From the NCBI GenBank assembly GCA_019828565.1, contig JAHDYR010000041.1, forward strand, positions 62,001-126,000: DNA of 64,000 nt. Reading direction: 5' to 3'. Source of the DNA: Carpediemonas membranifera. Lineage: Eukaryota; Fornicata. Position 1 is the stretch's first letter; each line of letters begins with the position of its first letter. Positions 54,578 to 64,000 of the stretch are shown piece after piece. The translations under genes and the position numbers were made by a program. Below the pieces are notes generated by a model. That model saw only the letters and a list, made by a program, of their open reading frames with translations, made no database searches and was not told the origin of the DNA.

Positions 54578-55267
54578 TGTCAATTTGGTCCTCAGAAGAC
54601 TTTCTCGAAAAATGAAATACGTTTTATCTCAATAAATATTGCCAGCTGTCATGTAAATACCTCCGATCAGCCATAAAGACCCAAGAGCTACCCCTTGGCC
54701 GATTTTTCAGCTCATTCTGCACCTGCGCTGTTTTGGCCGTTTTTCGATGGGCATCTCATCGCTCCATTTTCGATTTTGTCAATTTGGTCCTCAGAGGACA
54801 CAGATTAAATTTTTCAGTGTCCTCTGAGGACAACATTGACAGGATTGTAGCTTATCCAGAACTTGGAGGTGGCCAGAAACTGAAATCGCTGAAAAGCTCA
54901 GAGACGTCGTTATATCATCTATAACGGCATCTCTGAGCTTTTGGGCGCACGGTTTCATCCTGACGTGGAGATCGATGGTGGTGAAAATGAAGAATTGACT
55001 AGGAGAGCTCTACGCTTGCATGCAGCCTTCTATTAGGTTGTTGATGTTGGTTATATGCTTCTTTTTCGTTCTCGATGCGTGTGGATGAGTATTCTGTTGC
55101 AAGATTCATTTTGATGGACTGATGTTGGTTATAGAGGATAAAGGCACCAGAATGGATCATATGCATGCTATAAACCCGTTCTGTGCCGTTGGAATACCAT
55201 AGCTGCGCAGCAATGTCGAGAGTCACAGTTCATTTCACATTTTCACACGCATTTTAAGGAAACAACG
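54578..55267. promoter_or_regulatory. divergent promoter region, right arm (OTU / B)
   Basis: The sequence TTGTCAATTTGGTCCTCAGA occurs at about 54578 and 54777. The second copy continues to GGACAC and forms a long inverted repeat with 54817-54841 (GTGTCCTCTGAGGAC core). The core CTCAGAG is shared with the left-arm palindrome, although the flanks differ. TTTCACATTTTCACA lies at about 55234, just before gene B. No gene supported. Confidence 0.6.
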
Positions 55268-56030
55268 ATGGCAAGAAGTAAACAAGGCAATATACAGGCC
55301 ACTGAAGCTCAAAAGGAGAGGAGAATGGCTCTTGGCAAGAAAGCGCAGCAAAAAGAGCCAGAGCAAGTCCAACAAGTCCACGAAAACAGCCCGAAAAGCT
55401 CACAAGACGCCCATCGAGATCGTTCAGACCTTTATCAGCAATTTCCTCCTTAATAATGACGATATTACCCGCGCAAACGGATGGGTTGTCGACTTCAGCC
55501 AGAAGTTTGCCGCCGAGGTCCCTAAAATGAAAGTAGCCTCCTTGAAGAAGGACAAGCTCTACGGCAATCTCCAGTCGGTCGAAGAGATCAGCCGCAAGTG
55601 GCAGGGAGGCGGTGATGAGGACAAGTGTCACCGCTTCAAGGCTCTCCTCAGTCTTGACGCCCAGACAGATGAGCTGGACACGGACGACCCACTCATCGCG
55701 ACTGTCCGCGAGATGGATGATGCCTTTCACCGCATTCCCATCGCCTACCGGGCTAAGGTCCATGCCTTCGCTGCTTCATCGTGCGGTGTGACGGTCGATG
55801 ACGTCAAGCTCGTCCTGAGCAAGCCTTGCCGTGACCGCGACGCGGATCTCATCTTCGCCAGACCCACCAGAGTTCTGAAGAAGGAGGCTAAGACACTCAG
55901 TCAGCTCACTTCTGTCATTGCCAAGCGGAATGCGGAACGTGCTGAGGCTGAATCGCGTGATGTGCTGCGTCGCAAGGTATACCAAGCCATCATGAATTAC
56001 TACTTAGAGTGTTCGGCACAGGAGCTATAA
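55268..56030 (+). CDS. gene B, right arm (unknown basic protein)
   Basis: The homologous frame is open from 55332 to 56030, about 232 residues: a Lys/Ser/Arg-rich N-terminus (RKRSKKSQSKSNKSTK), then an all-helical body. The only good ATG is 55268 in another frame, so either a base is off near 55325 or a short intron was missed. It pairs with 40574-41192. No known domain. The basic N-terminus could bind nucleic acid or serve as a nuclear signal. Convergent with GNAT, 61 bp between stops. Confidence 0.6.
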
Positions 56031-56091
56031 ATTCTTGTTTTATTTTCATTTCATTTACACTTCTTCGTCATCCTCAACGGAAATATTCCAT

Positions 56092-56981
56092 TCACTGTCC
56101 CAGAAGTTGGCTTTTCTTCTCCTTACGCATCTCGGTCCTCGTTTCCTTGATCTCTTTGACCAGCGTGAAAGAACGAAGGTTGTAATGGCGGATAATCATC
56201 AACTTCTGCCTGATGCGGGTGACGTTAGGCCGTTTTGCCGCACGTTCACGGCGCACGGACACACGGGTGCGTTCCACGAACGAGTCAACACTCCTCTTGT
56301 CGGAGGCAGGCATCCCATGAGCGTGCTGATCAAGTCTATTACCATGGTTGGTCACGCGGATCAACGTAGAGCCTTGCATTATCATCCCACAGCACTCTGT
56401 CAGGCTCTTGCCGAGGTTGGTCCACTTGTTGGGACCCATCGTGCCCTCCATCGTGACAATGGCAAGTGGGTTGCCCCCCGTGTCCACCAGCTGCTCGACC
56501 TGCGACGGGTCCGATGACTCCTTGAGGCCAAAGGACGCATACATGTCCTGGAGTCGCTTGTCGCACTGCAGTCGGACGAGTTCTTCGGCAGATGCTATGC
56601 TAAGAAGCACCCTCGCGAACCCAAGACCTCTGCAGGAGACGGCTGTCCGTAAGCCGATGACAAACCGCTCCTGGTGCAGTTGTCCGCTCAGGGTCTGCCC
56701 CTCCCTGTACGACTCGCGGAAGAGAAGGCATGCAGCCTTGATGTTGTCCATCTCAACCCCACGAATTGCGATGAGACTGTGTTAACAAGAAGTGTAGTGG
56801 GTCTGACATACATGACGAATGAGTAGTTCAGACAGTCGAGGTTCGAAGTCGCCAGATCTCTGTTGAAGAAGGCCCTGACAGACGGCAAGAGCTCAGACTT
56901 GTCTGAAAGCTTGACATATTGAATATAGGCCTTGTGTTGCGATAAATTCATCGTCAGCCATGTCGGAAGTGGCGTTTCCAT
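56092..56981 (-). CDS. GNAT acetyltransferase, right arm, two exons
   Basis: Exons 56981-56812 and 56776-56092 give 284 residues; the 35-nt intron (56777-56811) is GTATGT...TTAACACAG. The N-terminus includes ELLPSVRAFFNRDLAT, matching DIIPSVRTFFKQDVAT of the left arm. GNAT marks are CRGLGFA (acetyl-CoA loop) after VIGLRTAVS, and MYASFGL. Then TMEGTMGPNKWTNLGKSL, nearly the same in both arms, and a basic C-terminus. The shared C-terminal motif is not part of the usual GNAT core and may bind the substrate. The inverted repeat at 57024-57050 lies just upstream. Confidence 0.7.
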
Positions 56982-57100
56982 TGTTTTTCACCAAACAAGT
57001 GACGTAATGTGAAAATTGTGAAACTACCAATGTTGAAAAAAAATTGGTAGTTGGGGGAAACACACCAAATGGGATGTACTGACCAATAAAACTCCTTTAC

Positions 57101-59644
57101 TCACTGCTCAGCGCGTGCATGACCGCAAATGCAGCAAACAAGCTCCTCACCCATGTCTGCCAACTCGCAAACCATCACCCCAGACTCTTCGTCCCATGCC
57201 AAAGCCGTATAATCGTTGACGTACTGCCACATCTCGTCAACGAGCTCCTGGAAGAGGCGCACCACCGCCGCCGTGGCATGGAATTGGTGCCTTGCCTCCA
57301 TGTGGCTGCGAATGGCGAACCATGAGCGAGCTTGTCTGCAGCATTGGTGGACTCGGACACGACGAAGCCTGTTCAGCGGGGGGACTGAGTAGTCCTGGCG
57401 ACCGAACGAGCGAATACCCGTTAAGAACGTGCAGATGAGGGTGGTCTGCTCGGTCAAACACAGCTTCTCGATCATGGCCGACCTGTGCAACTCGGCTCGG
57501 ACCTCCTGGTTCTTGATGAACTCTCTCTCAAAGAACTCCTCGAGGAGGTAAAAAAAGAGGAATGCGGAGATGATCGTGAAGAAGAGGCTGGGCAGTGAGC
57601 CTGCTGTTGACATAGAGTGTCTGGGCACATGGCTTCTCCGCCTTGTCTGCTTGCCCAGGAGGGAGCAACGCCAGCTTTGTCTGGTGTGCCTGCAGACTGA
57701 GCATGACGTGGAACAGGTGGCACATGGACGCGGCCAAGAAGTGGAATGCGACTTTGCTGTCGGTGACAGGCTCGGTTGAGTAGTAAAGAGCCTGGAGATA
57801 GCCAATGAGTCGCACAATATCTTGGACGGACTCAGGAAGAGCCTCGTAATCCTCGTTCGTGGTGTTCGCCATGCGAACTCTGGCAGCAGACTGCTCGTTG
57901 CACCCGACAGTGCGGTCAATACTGCGGTTGGATGACATGCGCTGGAGCTTGCGCTTGTCTACGGCAGTTGCGTTCCGATCAGCGGGGAAGCTGGCGCATA
58001 GCCGTGCCACTTGCTCGAGCAGGCGGTGCGAGTTGTGCATGATCGGAGGACAAAAGACAACTCGCTCCGTGTGGATGACTCGGGGCTCTGGCCGGTTCTC
58101 GAAGATGGCCCTCTTGTCGGAGAAGTTGCCATACTCCTCTTTCGGGTCCTGCACACGGTCGGGGTCGGCCTGCACGGCGTGGAACGCTGCCTTCTGCTCG
58201 AGCAAATCATGCAAGGTGACCCGAGAGTGCGCCGGAATGGGGTGCAGCGCCTTGTGGTCTCGACGGATGCTGTTGAAGGGCTGGGGATAGTGCCCTCCAT
58301 TACCCTCGATGCCGGATGACAGCTTCCTGATGGCCGCGTGATCGCCCATGACGATGACTTGGTCGAAGGTGGTGACCTGGTCAGTTCCTCTGATCGGTAT
58401 GAGGGCTTGATAGATCCGCTCGACTTCTTCCTCAACGAGTTGAAGGTTTCCCTCCTCCGTCAGCTCCTTCTCACCGGCAAGACACTCAACGAGTCGGAAG
58501 GGGGGGAGTGATGCGGTTAGGGAACGTGAAGCCTGACGGGTCGTAGATGCGGATCTTGAACGTTGCGGTATGTCCCTTCCATGCGTCGAGCCACAGGAGT
58601 AGTTTTAGTGGTTGGAACTCGACATGGCCTGGGTCCTGAAGGGCACGAGAGCAACGCTCGAAGTTCGTCTGGTCAGACTCGAGCCACTCCGGGTGAAGCA
58701 CTGCCTGCTGCAGATAGTACACGCCATCAAACCACACCGTTTCCACCTTGTCCCAGGTCGAGCTGTTCAGTCGCTTGCCCAGATGGGCGATACCTACACT
58801 GCCTTTGAGGGACTGGTAGTGCTGGACAGCGTCGGATTCGCTGTCATAGTGGAGGGTGAGCGTCGGTCGCTCCCAAGTGTGGTCGGCGACGAGGTCGTGG
58901 TCGAAAAACGGAGTCGGCTCGGCTCCGTCGGCTACAGTCAAACGGTTCGTGAGCTCAAGTCGCGACTGCGTGCCGGACATGGTACGCCGCCATGTTGTAT
59001 TGCCTGAGACCGACCTGCACGGCACGAGATGCTTGACGAAGGCGCGCTCCTCCTCAGTGAGGGCCTCTGAGACACCAGATATTCTGGTCATGTCAATGCC
59101 AAGGTCCTTAATGAGCACCTCCGCGGTCTTGTTCTTCGAGATCGGCTTTCCAAGCCGGCGGGAGATGTTGTTGATGAGCTTAAAGAGCTCTTGGGTCGAG
59201 TTGAAGCCATTGCGGACGTACATCAGGATCGATGTGAGATCCATGATCTCAGAAAAGTTGGCGGAGCGCTCCTCTGAGTCGTTGTAGTCCTGCACAGCAC
59301 GCTCCTGGATGGCGTGGGTGCGGTAATCGTCCCGTACGAAGACAGGGGTGAGGAGGGTGTTGATTTCCGTGTGCGGTTGCGGCACGTTGGAAGGGACGGG
59401 AGTCTGCTGGAGGGCGGAAGAACCTTGCGTCGTGAATGCGCTGGGAGATCAGGTCCGCCTCCTCCATCTCGCGGACGAGCTGGCAGAATTGCTCGCGCTG
59501 AGGTCTTGTTCTGGCGGAGTTGAGGCCAATTCCGACCATGGCGAAGTAGGTACAGCCAAGAAGGTAATTCATGCGCTCAACTGAGCGTGGCTGGTCATCA
59601 TATATTGTACCGATGTGGCTCTCGAACACAATATGAGCAACCAT
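57101..59644 (-). CDS. large unknown protein, possibly transposase-like, frameshifted
   Basis: From ATG 59644 about 830 residues can be followed through three frames. Shifts lie near 59420 and in two homopolymers (C7 at about 58500, T7 at about 57553). Segments of note are KLLLWLDAWKGHTATFKIRIYD, VIVMGDHAAIRKLSSGIEGN and a C-terminal CCICGH. The order (a possible catalytic Asp in a strand, a long helical stretch, a GDH motif, then a Gly-rich segment where related proteins have zinc cysteines) reminds me of DDE-like proteins of uncertain class found in some protists and cnidarians. This is a weak match. No left-arm copy is visible, since that arm is cut at 39615. Confidence 0.4.
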
Positions 59645-61413
59645 GATTTCTGTAGAGTTTAAAAAAACAAGATTTTTGTACAAAAACTAGGCAGGTACAT
59701 GCGCAACGGTCTGTGAGATAAATCAGACAATTTGGCTGTTGCTATAGCTCTATAAGAGCAGCTACAACTGCGCTGCCGGGGTTCCTTCTTCTTCTCTGGC
59801 CGTTTCAACACTATTTCACAATTTCACCAGTTTCACACAATTGGTGAAACAATGTTCAGAACTCCTTCAGTTTATGGACGTTGGCTCCGAAACTAAAGCA
59901 GTGTGTGTATGAGAGTGCCTGATTAAGATTCATCTGATTTTCATCTGCATTACTTGCGAATTTGCTGTTGTGCTCCTTGTGCACAAAAAAAGCAAATCTG
60001 GATTTGATCTCGAATATTGCCATGATGAAGGCGACACAAAATGCTCATTTGCCAACCAGTGCAGCTAGAAGAAAATGGTAAAAAGTTATGGATACTGCAT
60101 GGGATGAGGCCCCCGTTGATGTGTTAAACGGCCATGATCGACCGCTCAACGTCAGCGCCTCTTTGGGCACCTTCTGCGGCGGTGGCATACTGTCTCCGGG
60201 GGGGGGTGAGGTACCCACCTCGAATGGGTACCTTACCCATGGGTAAGGTACCCACCGTATCTCGAATCTTTTCTAGATACGGTCCCGAAAAACCACCAAC
60301 CAAGGCCGCCAGTTTTTTTTCCTGCAAGAGCTCAAGTCCGGTCTATGACTGTTCTAGAGCTGCCCACGCGGTCCCCTACACTCACATAGCAACAGTAGAG
60401 TGAGTCCAGTGCAATTACGTTGATACATGCGGAGATATAACAACCGGACAAAAAAATACAAACATGCTGCGTCATCGCTCTATGGTCTATGACAGGTCTA
60501 CAAGCCGCTTCTGCCGCCCTGAAAACGTCCCTGACGCTTCATCGTCGAATCGTCAGATTTGACACATTGATGTGATCAAAATGGATTTGATAGACATGGG
60601 TCCAGATCCTGCAGTTGGCCATCCTGAAGCGCTAGGGCGGCCTGCAGACCGCAGCAATGCCTCTGCTGAATGCCCTTCATGCCTGACGGACAGGACGCGC
60701 GTTGACTCAAAAGGACTGCATGTTTCGGCATCAGAAGAAGGCTTGAAATACAACGGAGTCATCGCCGAACCGCTCCGACCAAGTCGGTTATTAGGACATC
60801 GCGTTCAAACGCCCTCTGCAATTACCAAGTCAATAGATGGGAGTCGACCTGATGAGCACGTCATTTTGGGCCCCATGTGACCCTATAGCTGAGCTTGGCT
60901 GGGCGCTGCTGCGGCCATGGGCCGCTAGTGCCCTTACTGGCTCGTTTCTCCTCGTATAGCGGCCGTAGAGGTCTGGTCTGAGCCTCGTTATAATAGTCTG
61001 CCCGAGTAGAGTCCAGCCATACCATAAATGCCCCCCATTCCCCCCCTCCCGGTCGCTCATACCTCCAAAATGGCCTATATTCCCTGTAGGGAGATTAATA
61101 AGGGCGGATTTCCCATAAGTCGTGGCATAGAGGGAAGAGACTTTGTACACAGCCTCCTGATCGTGGGTTCAATTTTCACCGGGAGCAATATGCTCTTTTT
61201 GGCAGACAACGCCGCTCCGAGCTCTATCGCGCCCAGCGGTGCCTGCAGCGGCCAGAACAGAGCTAGAATTCGGGTGATTTTTAATCTCGATCGAAATGCT
61301 GCTGAAGCGGGGATGCAGAGTCTGAAAAGACCCATCTCCCTGTCCGATCTGGATACCCCTGACGACAGATGGAATGACTGAAGCTGTAAACATATCCATT
61401 GACTCTGAATCTT
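59645..61413. other. intergenic with palindromes, no supported gene
   Basis: 59811-59850 has TTTCAC-type motifs including TTTCACCA paired with TGGTGAAA. 60210-60283 is a palindrome cluster (listed separately). Short frames between 60550 and 61400 on both strands show no domains. The right end of the module probably lies here, perhaps at TTTTTTTTCCTGCA (60313-60326), which resembles the TTTTTTCTTGCA at the inner end. Confidence 0.4.
60210..60283. repeat. palindrome cluster at the outer end of the right arm
   Basis: A perfect 30-bp palindrome at 60225-60254 centred on CCATGG. GGTACCCA at 60210-60217 pairs with TGGGTACC inside it. CCGTATCT pairs with AGATACGG (about 60253-60283) around a 12-nt loop. 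A run of nine G precedes it. Confidence 0.8.
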
Positions 61414-62343
61414 TTATTTCTCCATCTGCGAGTTAAGCCAGGCCACTGCCTTTCCCGTCAGATATACCTTACGCGTGTCGTGCGCCTTCTTTGTTGCTCT
61501 TGCGGCCGAAGCATCAACAGTGGCCTGCTTCAACAAATCTCGGCAGCTAGACTTCGGCGTCTTGGTGCCACGTCGCGTGCAGGCCCACTCTCTATCGTCC
61601 ACAGACTCACCACACACAACGCATGACCCTGCGAATACGGTCGGTGGCTTCTCCTTCAGCTTCTGTCGAAGCAGATCGCACATCGCGGTCTTGACGACGC
61701 GTCGAGATAATTCATCCGTGCGCAGGGTACTAACAGGCTCAACCAACAGCTCTGTCTGAGTAGACGCCTCCTCTAGGTCTCACACAGTCTGAGTCTCTGC
61801 ATGCTCACCCTGTGGCGAAAACTGCTGGCATTTTCCCACCATCCTCGGCTTATCAGGATCAGGACCCAGCGCAGTCATGTAAACAGGCACCTCAACCCGC
61901 TTCTCGACTATCTTGACAGGCTGGGAGCCCCTGCGGGAAGGGGCTTGCGGGTGAACTCGCGTCCTGGTCGGCCCCCCGTTCGCCTCGTTGTGCAGAGCCT
62001 CCATGAAGGCATTGAAGCCGTCATCACGGCCCACCTTCTGTGTCACAAACGACATGACGCATGTGACCGACATCTCAAAGGATGCAAAATCGTCAGCACT
62101 GGAAACATCGCGATTGTGGCAGATTGAGTTTCGAGCTGCCAACAGCTCGCGTATATGTCTCTTATCAGCGTGGTGAAGATCAGGAACACGATGTAGGATC
62201 GCTTGCAAAAGCATAGCCGGATCCATCTCGCCACCGTCACCACGGTACCTCGCGATGTACTCCTGCAGCTTCGGAATCATCCTCAGTAGCGCTTCAAACA
62301 TCATGCTGGCGTATCCTGCTGAATCCTTCGCCCCAGAGCTCAT
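61414..62343 (-). CDS. HEPN-like protein with in-frame TGA
   Basis: Two frames, 62343-61780 and 61779-61414, are in the same phase and separated only by one TGA. Together they give about 310 codons. Residues ~60-110 look like a HEPN domain: LLAARNSICHNRDVSSADDF holds the R-x4-6-H ribonuclease motif. The middle is basic and Pro-rich. The C-terminal part has a four-cysteine motif (CVVC ... C ... C) and a helical end. The flanking segments AETQTV and ASTQTEL suit one protein. The stop may be a nonsense change, a base error or real, leaving a 187-residue HEPN protein. HEPN proteins often cut RNA in defence or stress responses. Confidence 0.5.
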
Positions 62344-62612
62344 ATCGGTTTCTTCAGAACGAAATTCTAAAGAAATGTTCGCGGGTATGCCTGATCATCG
62401 CGCGTCGAAAGACAGCAGGAACGTACCCTACAGCTCAGGTTGAAGTAGGCTTGGCTTTGGTTCAACTGATAAATGCGCCATTGCTCCGTTTATATCATCC
62501 AATGTTAGGATGCCTTGCTATGATGATATACCGGTCACTACGCTTCTGGGCGACGGTGGAGGCTGATGGTATGGCAGCGCAGGGGCATGAAGCGGGTCAG
62601 AGGGGTGGGTAG

Positions 62613-62990
62613 TCAAGGGATACTGACCGATCTTGGAACTTGGATGATCGTTGAGAACCAGATGAACTTGAGGCAGTGGTGGAGGAGGAACTCGCGGTCC
62701 GTGTGGGGCAGGGTCTCGCCGACGATGAAGGCCATGGAAGAGGCGGCCTGGGTCATCGAAGGGACCTTGACGGGGTCAGCCCAGTTGTAGTAGAGGTGGG
62801 AGGCGTTGTACGCGAATGAGGCGACGTCACCACTCCCTACAACGGCGCCAGGATGTGGTCAAGGGGGAATTTGCACTGAGTCACGTCGAACTGGTTGCGG
62901 GCGACGTTGTTATCGTGACGGTGAAAGAGTGAGGGGATCGGTCTGCCCCCGCCGCTCTCTCCATGGCACTCTCCCCCGTGCGCCACCCCT
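62613..62990 (-). pseudogene. fragment of an unrecognised gene
   Basis: Two minus-strand stretches look coding: one reading HDNNVARNQFDVTQCKFPLD, and then, after a one-base shift near 62836, SFAYNASHLYYNWADPVKVP continuing to FLLHHCLKFIWFS. The first part lies in the tandem repeat, the second outside it. No family recognised; it may be an exon of a larger gene. Confidence 0.35.
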
Positions 62991-63475
62991 GATCACTACG
63001 TCTGGACCACTATTCTTCCACGGCGTTCTCTCCCTGGCGTTCTCATAGGCAATCTTCTTCTTGCCTTCCTGATGTTGATATTAATTGTTTCTGTGTACAC
63101 AAGCTTGCTAATGTCATTATAAGCTTCACGTAGTACTAAATCGTCTTGTATTCCCGGTATTATCGTCCATATGGCTGAGCATGAATAATGATGTTGATTA
63201 CAAAGGAGGGAGAAGCTGGTAGTGGCTCTAGAGCAGACAACGTTCAATGTGCAGCACGCATAGAACAACAGTCCCCTGAATATTACTGTAACTGATCATT
63301 CCACGGATTTCGTTTGCGACAGCGATCGCAAAATTGTGCACTTTACGGCTGACAACAGAGAATCGTCTGCATGCACGAAAACGTCGCGTATTCACTTGCT
63401 GCTATGCATGCAACGACTGGCCGTGAAGAGATGGAGGCTGTCGTTGACAATGTGCTCGGTTTATAAACGCTCCTT
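62805..63475. repeat. 671-bp tandem repeat, unit 1
   Basis: The whole unit is followed directly by a second copy with offset 671. It contains no convincing complete gene. Confidence 0.9.
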
Positions 63476-64000
63476 GTTGTACGCGAATGAGGCGACGTCA
63501 CCACTCCCTACAACGGCGCCAGGATGTGGTCAAGGGGGAATTTGCACTGAGTCACGTCGAACTGGTTGCGGGCGACGTTGTTATCGTGACGGTGAAAGAG
63601 TGAGGGGATCGGTCTGCCCCCGCCGCTCTCTCCATGGCACTCTCCCCCGTGCGCCACCCCTGATCACTACGTCTGGACCACTATTCTTCCACGGCGTTCT
63701 CTCCCTGGCGTTCTCATAGGCAATCTTCTTCTTGCCTTCCTGATGTTGATATTAATTGTTTCTGTGTACACAAGCTTGCTAATGTCATTATAAGCTTCAC
63801 GTAGTACTAAATCGTCTTGTATTCCCGGTATTATCGTCCATATGGCTGAGCATGAATAATGATGTTGATTACAAAGGAGGGAGAAGCTGGTAGTGGCTCT
63901 AGAGCAGACAACGTTCAATGTGCAGCACGCATAGAACAACAATCCCCTGAATATTACTGTAACTGATCATTCCACGGATTTCGTTTGCGACAGCGATCGC
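63476..64000. repeat. 671-bp tandem repeat, unit 2, cut by window end
   Basis: 525 bp match unit 1 with one difference seen (A for G near 63942). The array may continue beyond the window. Confidence 0.9.

Noticed and set aside
39613-60326. Polinton/Maverick or integrated giant virus
   Set aside because: No family-B polymerase, capsid, packaging ATPase, retroviral-type integrase or adenain-like protease was found in the arms.
60550-61400. Short ORFs on both strands between the module and the HEPN-like gene
   Set aside because: They overlap each other, lack motifs, and none stands out by composition.
61780-61782. TGA read as an amino acid
   Set aside because: Other genes here, such as the THADA-like gene, plainly end at TGA, so there is no sign of a changed code.

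Overview
This is eukaryotic DNA, most likely from a free-living protist and possibly a metamonad. Genes are dense. Introns that restore reading frames are only 31-65 nt long; they begin GTATGT, GTAAGT or GTTTGT and several end in TTTACACAG or TTAACACAG. A branch point fused to the acceptor in this way is typical of metamonads, but I cannot name the species. Many genes are broken by single-base changes in homopolymers, so residual long-read indel errors are a realistic alternative to decay throughout. Layout: (1) 1-8.3 kb is host sequence on the minus strand: an unknown gene cut by the window edge, an acidic-protein gene whose 5' part is duplicated (569-947 = 2838-3216), a CCCH zinc-finger protein, a large THADA/Trm732-like protein and a Vma12/TMEM199-like membrane protein. 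(2) 8.4-39.6 kb is a nest of retrotransposons. A decayed Ty3/gypsy element (gypsy-1) is split inside its integrase by a second one (gypsy-2; 108-bp LTRs at 10850 and 36370; target duplication CGGT). Gypsy-2 carries an antisense LINE 3' fragment in gag (12-bp target duplication) and, in its 3' region, a LINE bounded by a 17-bp repeat. Inside the LINE sit two tandem chromovirus copies that share their middle 121-bp LTR, followed by a fragment of gypsy-3. Each chromovirus copy carries an extra 424-codon antisense gene. The LINE ORF1 ends in a Maelstrom/DnaQ-like domain. A truncated gypsy-4 follows. (3) 39.6-60.3 kb holds the most unusual feature: two diverged copies of one gene module in opposite orientation. 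From the centre outward each arm has a small coiled-coil protein, a PHD/RING-like zinc protein, a caspase-like (clan CD) peptidase, a SET methyltransferase, an OTU-type cysteine protease, an unknown basic protein (B) and a GNAT acetyltransferase. The right arm continues into an ~830-residue protein. Neighbouring genes alternate in strand, and shared divergent intergenic regions contain perfect inverted repeats. The arms meet at two hairpin sequences that flank a truncated LINE, and a cluster of palindromes lies at 60.2 kb. (4) 60.4-64 kb has a HEPN-like gene with an in-frame TGA and a 671-bp tandem repeat that runs off the window. The arm genes encode protein-modifying and degrading enzymes (deubiquitinase, methyltransferase, acetyltransferase, peptidase). 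No capsid, packaging ATPase or family-B polymerase was seen. I infer two related large mobile or selfish elements inserted tail to tail, or one ancient inverted duplication of such an element.
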